Shown: piece by piece, positions 1 through 5,024 of the stretch
How positions within the stretch are numbered: the stretch's first letter is position 1
Layout of the letters: each line of letters begins with the position of its first letter
DNA from: JADGGV01 sp035715725
GTDB lineage: Bacteria > Gemmatimonadota > Gemmatimonadetes > Longimicrobiales > RSA9
Length of the DNA: 5,024 nt
Reading direction: 5' to 3'
NCBI GenBank assembly: GCA_035715725.1
Contig: DASTKT010000065.1
Span: 1-5,024, forward strand
The notes under the pieces: generated by a model
The model's database searches: none
Told to the model about the DNA's origin: nothing
The model's input: only the letters and a program-made list of their open reading frames with translations
Translations under genes and position numbers: made by a program

Positions 1-1617
1 CTCGACCGGATCGTGCTCCGCCTCCTCTCCCGGTCGGCGGAGCAGCGCTTCCAGACGGCGGAGGAGCTGGACGCGGCGCTGGCCGCCGTCGAGGGCGCGG
101 CACGCGCCCGGCCCGCGAAGCGCGCGTGGCTGCCGTGGCGCCGATCGCCGAGCGCGGCGCGAGCGGAGTCGGCGGCCGCCGGGACGACGCCCGCGACGCC
201 GGTTGCGCCGGTCCTCACGCCAACGCCGACCGGACCCGTCGCGGCGGCGCCGCCGGCCACGGCCGGACCGCCGGCCGCGACGGGAACGCCGGCCGCGACG
301 GGAGCGCCGGCCGCGCCGCCCCCGCGGCGGGCCGCCCGGCCGGCGCTCGTGGCCGCGATCATCGCGCTGGTCGTGCTCGGCGGGGGCGCGGCCGCGTGGT
401 GGGCCGCCGCCCGGGACCGGAGCGCGGCCGCGGGCGAGGAGGCGCTCGCGTCCGGCGCGGCGGCCCCGCTCGCCTCGGCCGCGGGCGTGACCGACCGCCG
501 GTCGCGCGCGACGGGCGTGGGGACCGGCGCCCACCCCGCCGCCGGCGATGTCCCGCCGGGCGGCTCGCCGCCCGGCGCGGCGTCCTCCGGCGGACGCCCG
601 GCGGGCTCGGCTCCGCCCCCCGTACCCGGCCCCGGCCCCACGCCGCAGCCCACGCGCTCGCCGCGAGCCGCGGCGCAGGCCGGAGCGCCGGGCGGCACGA
701 TGCCGTCCGCGGCTCAGCGGGCTCGAGCCACCCCGGAGCTGCCGCCCGAACGGGTGGCGCCGCGAACGCCGGCGGCCGGAACGGCACCGTCCGGCGCCGC
801 GACGTCACGCCCGGCCGCCGGCGCGGGGGGGGCCACGCCCTCCACGATGCCGACCGTGCCGTACCGCGACACGTCGCCCGGCCCGGTGCAGGCGGCGCCC
901 TCGCCGCAGCGCGCCGCGGCCGCCACCGAACCCGCCGAGCGCGCCGCGCCGCCGCCCGCGGCGAACGTCGCGCCCGCGGCGCCCGCCGGCGCGCCCGCGT
1001 CCGGCGCGCTGAAGCTGGCGTGCAGCCGCAAGGTCCCCGAAAACCGCGGCACGCGGAGCGCGGTCGGCACCGTCACGTGCCGCTGGACGGTGCCGGCGAA
1101 CGGCACGACGTTCCGCGTCGAGCGGCGCGCCGGCGGCGCCGACGCCTGGGAGCCGGTTTCGACGGGCCGGCTCTCCAGCCACGCCGGCTTCACCGCCGAC
1201 TTCGACCAGAAGGTCGGCGCCACCGGCAGCTACCTGTACCGCGTCCAGCCCTGCACGAAGGCCGGGTGCTCCGCGCCCGAGGTCGCCGCGATCCCCGATC
1301 CGCCGGAGGCACTCTCCGCCGCGCCCACCGGCGCCCCCTCGAGCGAGAACCGGATCACGCTGCGCGGCACGTTCAACCCCCGCGACGCCTCGACCGTCGA
1401 CTGGGAGCTCTCCGTGCACCCGACGGGCGTGCTCCTCGACGCGCCCCGCCGCTGCTCCGGGAAGTGGACGCGGCTCCGCCCCGAGGAGACCGTCACCGTC
1501 TCCTGCACGCCGTGGGACGTCGTGCTGCCGGGGCACAAGTACGAGGCCGTCCTGCGCGTCACCAGCGCCGGCGGCAGCGCCACCAGCCCGGCGACGCCGT
1601 TCGAAACGCCGCATTGA
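1..1617 (+). CDS. Transmembrane Ser/Thr protein kinase, C-terminal part (5' end outside window)
   Basis: The frame is open from base 1 and ends at TGA 1615-1617, giving 538 visible residues with no start in the window. Residues 1-31 (LDRIVLRLLSRSAEQRF, then an ELDAAL helix) look like the last helix of a Hanks-type kinase domain, with Arg16 as the conserved subdomain XI arginine. A basic Trp/Arg/Lys juxtamembrane stretch follows, then a Pro/Ala-rich linker with short repeats, and one membrane helix at about residues 115-136. Beyond it is a long Pro/Ala/Gly stalk (to about 335) and two beta-sandwich-like modules (about 338-430 and 434-538). The first has fibronectin III features (FRVERR, YLYRVQPC). 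Six cysteines (341, 360, 418, 423, 485, 502) all lie in this C-terminal region, which fits a non-cytoplasmic location. By family knowledge it would phosphorylate cytoplasmic Ser/Thr substrates in response to an external cue. The catalytic loop and nucleotide-binding motifs are outside the window, so kinase activity is unseen. PASTA repeats are absent. A different membrane protein ending in a similar helix is less likely. Confidence 0.78.
   Translation, partial: LDRIVLRLLSRSAEQRFQTAEELDAALAAVEGAARARPAKRAWLPWRRSPSAARAESAAAGTTPATPVAPVLTPTPTGPVAAAPPATAGPPAATGTPAATGAPAAPPPRRAARPALVAAIIALVVLGGGAAAWWAAARDRSAAAGEEALASGAAAPLASAAGVTDRRSRATGVGTGAHPAAGDVPPGGSPPGAASSGGRPAGSAPPPVPGPGPTPQPTRSPRAAAQAGAPGGTMPSAAQRARATPELPPERVAPRTPAAGTAPSGAATSRPAAGAGGATPSTMPTVPYRDTSPGPVQAAPSPQRAAAATEPAERAAPPPAANVAPAAPAGAPASGALKLACSRKVPENRGTRSAVGTVTCRWTVPANGTTFRVERRAGGADAWEPVSTGRLSSHAGFTADFDQKVGATGSYLYRVQPCTKAGCSAPEVAAIPDPPEALSAAPTGAPSSENRITLRGTFNPRDASTVDWELSVHPTGVLLDAPRRCSGKWTRLRPEETVTVSCTPWDVVLPGHKYEAVLRVTSAGGSATSPATPFETPH
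252..315 (+). repeat. 18-bp tandem repeat, about 3.5 copies, in the kinase linker
   Basis: Copies at 270-287 and 288-305 (unit GCCGGCCGCGACGGGAAC) differ by one base. A partial third copy is at 306-315, and a diverged one at 252-269 has four mismatches. Each unit encodes a PAATGT-type hexapeptide in the cytoplasmic linker just before the membrane helix. A length of 18 keeps the reading frame, so copy-number change would lengthen or shorten the linker without breaking the gene. Confidence 0.7.
343..408 (+). other. Single transmembrane helix of the kinase
   Basis: About 22 hydrophobic residues (ALVAAIIALVVLGGG followed by AAAWWAAA) are flanked by Arg-rich RRAARP on the N side and ARDR on the C side. 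It is the only hydrophobic stretch long enough to cross a membrane in the visible protein. It separates the kinase end from the Pro/Ala-rich, Cys-containing C-terminal region, giving the usual bacterial receptor-kinase topology with the N-terminus inside. Both flanks are basic, so orientation rests mostly on the kinase family pattern. Confidence 0.85.
1012..1614 (+). other. Tandem fibronectin III-like ectodomain modules of the kinase
   Basis: This part is less Ala/Pro-rich than the stalk and looks folded. Module 1 (about residues 338-430) has beta-strand patterns ending in the FN3-like YLYRVQPC strand, with Cys341, 360, 418 and 423. Module 2 (about 434-538) has alternating strands around ITLRGTFNP, WELSVHP and YEAVLRVTSAGG, with Cys485 and 502. 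The even cysteine count suggests up to three disulfides. Such modules usually bind proteins or carbohydrates, but the ligand is unknown. The FN3 assignment comes from strand pattern alone; an Ig-like fold is equally possible for module 2. Confidence 0.5.
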
Positions 1618-1642
1618 AGCCCGACGCCTCCTCGCCCCCGAC

Positions 1643-1647
1643 AGGAG
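1643..1647 (+). promoter_or_regulatory. Ribosome binding site (AGGAG) of the tricorn homolog
   Basis: AGGAG lies 5 nt before ATG 1653 in the 35-nt gap between the genes. It decides the start: the frame is open far upstream with no stop (back to at least 126), but only ATG 1653 has this site and is followed at once by a signal peptide. I see no convincing -35/-10 pair in the gap, so transcription probably comes from upstream or from a promoter inside the kinase gene. Confidence 0.8.
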
Positions 1648-1652
1648 TTCCC

Positions 1653-1730
1653 ATGCCCCGACGCACCCTCACGCGCATCGCCATTGCCGCGGCCGCGGCC
1701 CTCGCCGCCGGCGCCGCCGACGCGACCGCC
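1653..1730 (+). other. Signal peptide of the tricorn homolog
   Basis: The 26 residues have a basic n-region (MPRRTLTR), an Ala/Ile/Leu h-region (about 9-22) and a c-region ending ATA before Gln27, a good signal peptidase I site. No cysteine follows the cleavage site, so it is not a lipoprotein. The Arg3-Arg4 pair with Leu at the Tat +2 position is a weak Tat-like motif; Sec export is the simpler reading. Confidence 0.85.
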
Positions 1731-4700
1731 CAGGAAGCCCGCCTCCTCCGCCAGCCCACGATCGCCGGCAGCCAGATCGGCTTCGAGTACGGCGGCGACC
1801 TCTGGATCGTGGGCAAGGACGGCGGCGAGGCCCGGCGGCTGACGAGCACGCCGGCGTTCGAGAGCGACCCGCACCTCTCCCCCGACGGCCGCTGGATCGC
1901 GTTCACGTCGACCCGCACGGGCACGCCCGCCGTGTACGTGATGCCGGTCGAGGGCGGGGATGCGAAGCGGCTGACGTGGCACCCGGCGGCGGCGTACGCG
2001 CGCGGCTGGTCGCCGGACGGGAAGGAGGTGGTGTTCGCGTCGGAGCGTGACGCCGCCCCCGTCGCCTACGACCGGCTCTGGACGGTGCCGGCCGGCGGCG
2101 GGCTGGCGCGCATGCTCCCGGCGTACATGGGGGAGCGCGGCGCGTTCGCGCCCGACGGCCGGCGCCTCGTGGTGGATCGGGTCGACCGCTGGGACGTCGA
2201 GTTCCGCAACTACCGCGGCGGCCAGAACACGCCGCTCACGATCCTCGACCTGCGCGACCTGAGCGAGACGCGCCTCCCGAACGAGGACCGCACGACCGAC
2301 ACGCAGCCGGTCTGGCTCGGCGGCACGATCTACTTCCTGTCGGACCGGGACTATGCGACGAACGTGTGGGGCTACGACGTCGCCTCGAGGCAGCTCCGGC
2401 AGGTCACGCACTTCGCGGACGCGGACGTCAAGTCGCTGGACGGCGCCGGCGACGCGCTCGTCGTCGAGCAGGACGGCTACCTGCACCTCGTCGATCCGGC
2501 GAGCGGCCAGTCGAAGCGCCTCGCCGTCACGCTGCACGGCGAGTTCCCGTGGGCGACGCCGCACTGGACCGACGTCTCCGCCAGCATCGCGAGCGCATCG
2601 CTCTCGCCGAGCGGGAAGCGCGCGCTCTTCGGGGCGCGCGGCGAGGTCTTCACGGTGCCGGTGGAGAAGGGCGACGCCCGCAACCTGACGCGCTCGCCGG
2701 GCGCCGCCGACCGCGCGCCGATCTGGTCGCCGGACGGCAAGCAGGTGGCGTGGTTCTCGGACCGGGGCCAGGGCTACCGGCTGCTGATCGGCGCACAGGA
2801 CGGGCTCACGCCGCCGCGCGAGATCCCGCTCGGCGACGTGAAGATGGCCTGGACGCCGGCGTGGTCCCCGGATGGCGGCCGCATCGCGTTCGTGGACGAC
2901 CACGCCCGGCTGCGCGTGCTCGAGGTCGCGACCGGCCGGCTGACGACCGCCGACACCGACCAGACGATCTGGGACCGGGACGCAATGGCGCCGGCGTGGT
3001 CGCCGGACTCGAGGTGGCTCGCCTACTCGAAGCTGTTCCCGAACCAGTACCGCCGCATCGTCGTCTGGTCGCTGGCCGACGGGAAGGCGCGGCCGGTCAC
3101 GGACCCGCTCGCGCACGCCGTCGCCCCCGAGTGGGACCGCGGCGGCCGCTACCTCTATTTCCTCGCCAGCACCGACCTCGGCCTGGCCAGCGCGTTCGCG
3201 AACCTCAGCTCGGAGCAGGCGCGGCCGACGTACGGCGTCTACGCCGCGGTGCTCCGCGCCACGGACCCCTCGCCCTTCCCGCCGGAGAGCGACGAGGAGG
3301 CGGCGGCCGCCGCCGTCGCCTCCTCGCCCCCGCCCACGGCCGGCAGCGCGACGAAGGCCGCGCCGACCGACTCCGCGGTGCGCGTGCAGGTCGACTTCGA
3401 CCGCATCGAGCGCCGCATCGTGCCGGTGCCGATGCCGGTCCGCGACTACGCGTCCGTGCTCGCCGGGCCGGCCGGCGTGCTCTTCGTCGTCGAGCGCGTG
3501 CCGAACCAGCCGGCGCCGACGATCCACCGCTTCGACGTGAAGACGCGCAAGGCGGACGTCTTCCTGGCCGGCGCGTCGAACGCGTCCATCTCGGCGGACG
3601 GCAAGAAGATGCTCGTGCGGACGGGACGCACGGACTGGAGCATCGTCGGCACGGAGGCGCCGCCGAAGCCCGGCGACGGCAAGCTCCGCGTCGCCTTGCA
3701 GGCACGGCTCGACCCGGCGCAGGAGTGGCCGCAGATCTTCGAGGAGGCGTGGCGCATCGAGCGCGACTTCTTCTACGCGAGCAACCTGCACGGCGCGGAC
3801 TGGAACGCCGTGCACGCGCGCTACGCGCCGCTCGTCCCGTTCGTGCGCCACCGCGAGGACCTGACGTACCTGCTCGACCAGCTCGGCGGCGAGCTGTCGG
3901 TCGGGCACTCCTTCACCGGCGGCGGCGACCGCCCGGCCGTCGACACGGTCCGCGCCGGCCTCCTCGGCGCCGACCTGGCCGTCGACGGCGACCGCTGGAA
4001 GATCGCGCGGATCCTGACGAACGAGAGCTGGAACCCCGACCTGCGCGCGCCGCTGGACGCGCCCGGCGTCCGAGCGGCCCCGGGGAACTACCTGCTGTCG
4101 GTCAACGGCGTGGAGCTGACCGCGCGGGACGACCCGTGGCGGCTGCTCGAGGGCACGGTCGACCGGCAGACGGTGCTGCGGCTGAACGACCGGCCGACGG
4201 CCGACGGCTCGTGGACCGTGACGGTGGTGCCGGTGCGCAGCGAGAACGCGCTGCGCCAGCGGGCGTGGGTGGAGGACAACCGCCGGAAGGTGGAGCAGCT
4301 CTCGGGCGGGCGGCTGGCGTACGTCTGGGTGCCGAACACGGCGGGCGCGGGCTTCGTCTCCTTCAACCGCTACTTCTTCTCGCAGCAGGACCGCGAGGGC
4401 GCCGTCGTGGACGAGCGCTTCAACCAGGGCGGCGCGCTCGACGACTACATGGTCGACCTCATGGGCCGCCACCTCATCGGCGGCGTGAGCAACGAGGTGG
4501 CCGGCGCGCCGCCGTTCCGCCTCCCGGCGGCCGGCGTCCTCGGCCCGAAGGTGCTGGTCACGAACGAGCTGGCCGGCTCCGGCGGCGACTACTTCCCGTG
4601 GGCGTTCCGCCAGCTCAAGCTCGGCCCGCTGATCGGCACGCGCACGTGGGGCGGCCTCGTCGCCGCGTGCGTGCCGTACCCGCTCGTCGACGGCGGCTAC

Positions 4701-4943
4701 ATCACCTCCCCCTGCGGCGCCGTCTACGACGCGCGCTCGCACTGGGTGGCCGAGAACGAGGGCGTGCAGCCGGACGTGGAGGTGCTGCAGGACGCGAAGG
4801 CGGTGGCGGACGGGCGGGATCCGCAGCTCGAAAAGGCCGTCGCCGAGGCGCTCAGGCTCCTGGCGACGAACGGCGAGAAGACGCCGCCGGAGCCGGCGCT
4901 CCCGGTGAAGGCGCGGCGGCCGGAGGCGCGGAAGGCGAACTGA
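1653..4943 (+). CDS. Secreted tricorn protease homolog (S41 family serine peptidase)
   Basis: The protein has 1096 residues; the archaeal tricorn protease has about 1071. Residues 1-26 are a signal peptide. Residues about 30-320 and 325-685 carry repeated WD40-like/PD40 motifs of the six- and seven-bladed propellers (SPDG-type motifs at 76, 120, 167, 318, 359, 405 and 450). A helical C1 region spans about 689-757, a PDZ domain about 769-861, and the C2 protease domain about 862-1075. His752, Ser976 (NELAGSGGD) and Glu1034 (AENEGVQPD) match tricorn His746, Ser965 and Glu1023; the Ser-Glu spacing of 58 is identical. D920-ERFNQGG-927 matches the oxyanion-loop region and IGTRTWGG follows the serine. 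Tricorn Ser745 is replaced by Gly751 and Asp966 by Gly977. The archaeal enzyme cuts proteasome products into short peptides in the cytoplasm; the signal peptide implies that this one works in the periplasm or outside the cell, probably trimming peptides for uptake. It follows the kinase gene by 35 nt. The family call is firm; substrate is unknown. Confidence 0.95.
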   Translation: MPRRTLTRIAIAAAAALAAGAADATAQEARLLRQPTIAGSQIGFEYGGDLWIVGKDGGEARRLTSTPAFESDPHLSPDGRWIAFTSTRTGTPAVYVMPVEGGDAKRLTWHPAAAYARGWSPDGKEVVFASERDAAPVAYDRLWTVPAGGGLARMLPAYMGERGAFAPDGRRLVVDRVDRWDVEFRNYRGGQNTPLTILDLRDLSETRLPNEDRTTDTQPVWLGGTIYFLSDRDYATNVWGYDVASRQLRQVTHFADADVKSLDGAGDALVVEQDGYLHLVDPASGQSKRLAVTLHGEFPWATPHWTDVSASIASASLSPSGKRALFGARGEVFTVPVEKGDARNLTRSPGAADRAPIWSPDGKQVAWFSDRGQGYRLLIGAQDGLTPPREIPLGDVKMAWTPAWSPDGGRIAFVDDHARLRVLEVATGRLTTADTDQTIWDRDAMAPAWSPDSRWLAYSKLFPNQYRRIVVWSLADGKARPVTDPLAHAVAPEWDRGGRYLYFLASTDLGLASAFANLSSEQARPTYGVYAAVLRATDPSPFPPESDEEAAAAAVASSPPPTAGSATKAAPTDSAVRVQVDFDRIERRIVPVPMPVRDYASVLAGPAGVLFVVERVPNQPAPTIHRFDVKTRKADVFLAGASNASISADGKKMLVRTGRTDWSIVGTEAPPKPGDGKLRVALQARLDPAQEWPQIFEEAWRIERDFFYASNLHGADWNAVHARYAPLVPFVRHREDLTYLLDQLGGELSVGHSFTGGGDRPAVDTVRAGLLGADLAVDGDRWKIARILTNESWNPDLRAPLDAPGVRAAPGNYLLSVNGVELTARDDPWRLLEGTVDRQTVLRLNDRPTADGSWTVTVVPVRSENALRQRAWVEDNRRKVEQLSGGRLAYVWVPNTAGAGFVSFNRYFFSQQDREGAVVDERFNQGGALDDYMVDLMGRHLIGGVSNEVAGAPPFRLPAAGVLGPKVLVTNELAGSGGDYFPWAFRQLKLGPLIGTRTWGGLVAACVPYPLVDGGYITSPCGAVYDARSHWVAENEGVQPDVEVLQDAKAVADGRDPQLEKAVAEALRLLATNGEKTPPEPALPVKARRPEARKAN
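3270..3371 (+). other. Low-complexity Ala/Pro/Ser linker within the second propeller of the tricorn homolog
   Basis: Residues about 540-573 start with SPFPPESDEE, go through an Ala run and a Pro/Ser/Thr/Lys mix, and end at TDSA. They have no propeller motif and lie just before the VQVDFDRIERRIVPVP strand, which resumes the fold. It is probably a disordered surface loop. Inserts at this point are, from memory, common in bacterial tricorn homologs. Confidence 0.6.
3906..4754 (+). other. Catalytic residues of the tricorn homolog (His752, Ser976, Glu1034)
   Basis: His752 is encoded at 3906-3908, the Ser976 nucleophile at 4578-4580 and Glu1034 at 4752-4754. His-Ser spacing is 224 residues against 219 in the archaeal enzyme, and Ser-Glu spacing is 58 in both. 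The residue before the histidine is Gly751 where the archaeal tetrad has Ser745. The residue after the nucleophile is Gly977 where the archaeal enzyme has Asp966, whose backbone amide helps form the oxyanion hole. Activity is expected to be kept because the core nucleophile, base and Glu remain. Confidence 0.85.
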
Positions 4944-4967
4944 GGGAGCGGGCGGCGTCGCGGCGGT

Positions 4968-4983
4968 CGCGGCCCAGGCCGCG
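4968..4983. repeat. Small inverted repeat after the tricorn stop codon
   Basis: CGCGGCC and GGCCGCG are separated by two bases; in RNA this would be a 6-bp stem with a four-base loop. It starts 25 nt past the stop codon. In DNA this GC-rich such repeats arise easily by chance, so it may only support the stronger hairpin that follows. Confidence 0.4.
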
Positions 4984-4991
4984 CGGCCCGG

Positions 4992-5024
4992 CGTCCGCGG
5001 GCGGCGTGGCGCCGCCCGCGGGCG
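4992..5024. terminator. Strong GC hairpin, putative transcription terminator
   Basis: A perfect 12-bp stem (4995-5006 with 5010-5021) closes a TGG loop. It extends outward by a G-U pair (4994/5022) and two more pairs (4993/5023, 4992/5024) to the window edge. It begins 49 nt after the tricorn stop codon, a usual place for a terminator. Any T-tract would lie beyond the window, so intrinsic termination cannot be confirmed. It could also act for a converging gene, or protect the 3' end of the mRNA. Confidence 0.55.

Noticed and set aside
805..1614. Antisense open frame opposite the kinase ectodomain
   Set aside because: It is low-complexity Gly/Arg/Ala sequence. The sense frame has a membrane helix and structured domains.
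126..1652. Upstream extension of the tricorn reading frame, giving a single 1605-residue protein
   Set aside because: The extension is Arg/Gly/Ala-rich noise overlapping the kinase frame. ATG 1653 has an AGGAG site and starts a signal peptide.
1618..1652. Promoter in the gap between the genes
   Set aside because: Only 35 nt are available and, apart from the ribosome binding site, no AT-rich -10-like element is visible.
1653..1676. Tat signal in the tricorn homolog (Arg3-Arg4)
   Set aside because: The match to the Tat consensus is partial (Pro for Ser, Thr for Leu), so Sec export is favoured, though Tat is not excluded.
3205..3757. Two overlapping antisense open frames inside the tricorn gene
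   Set aside because: Both read as Arg/Ser/Pro-rich shadows with no start signal or recognisable domain.
1230..4742. Long antisense open frame of 1170 codons
   Set aside because: It mirrors the tricorn coding strand, has Arg/Ala/Val-rich composition without domain motifs, and is expected at this GC content.

Overview
The window is very GC-rich (roughly three quarters G+C or more), gene-dense and read entirely on the + strand. It holds two genes and a short 3' untranslated tail. A receptor-type Ser/Thr kinase with an Ala/Pro-rich ectodomain next to a secreted tricorn-type peptidase suggests a high-GC bacterium with many eukaryote-like kinases, such as Gemmatimonadota, Acidobacteriota or Myxococcota. 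No marker here fixes the phylum, so this is inference.

Layout: (1) Positions 1-1617 are the 3' part of a transmembrane Ser/Thr protein kinase. The window catches only the last helix of the kinase domain, a basic juxtamembrane stretch, one membrane helix, a long Pro/Ala/Gly/Ser/Thr-rich stalk and a Cys-containing tandem beta-sandwich (fibronectin III-like) region that should lie outside the cytoplasm. (2) After a 35-nt gap with a clear AGGAG ribosome binding site comes a complete 1096-residue S41-family tricorn protease homolog (1653-4943). It has a signal peptide, two beta-propellers, a helical C1 region, a PDZ domain and the serine protease C2 domain. His752, Ser976 and Glu1034 match the known catalytic residues, with spacing nearly identical to the archaeal enzyme. 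(3) Positions 4944-5024 contain no gene but two inverted repeats; the second is a strong 12-bp perfect GC hairpin that may end the transcript.

The short gap and shared strand make co-transcription plausible. The kinase would sense or bind something outside the cytoplasm, while the tricorn homolog would degrade peptides in the periplasm or outside the cell. A functional link between them is only inferred from adjacency. I see no mobile element, CRISPR array, tRNA or rRNA, and no strong sign of a new multi-gene system. The points most worth a second look are the altered catalytic-site residues of the tricorn homolog, its lone pair of cysteines, the kinase ectodomain, and the G8 tract in the kinase gene.
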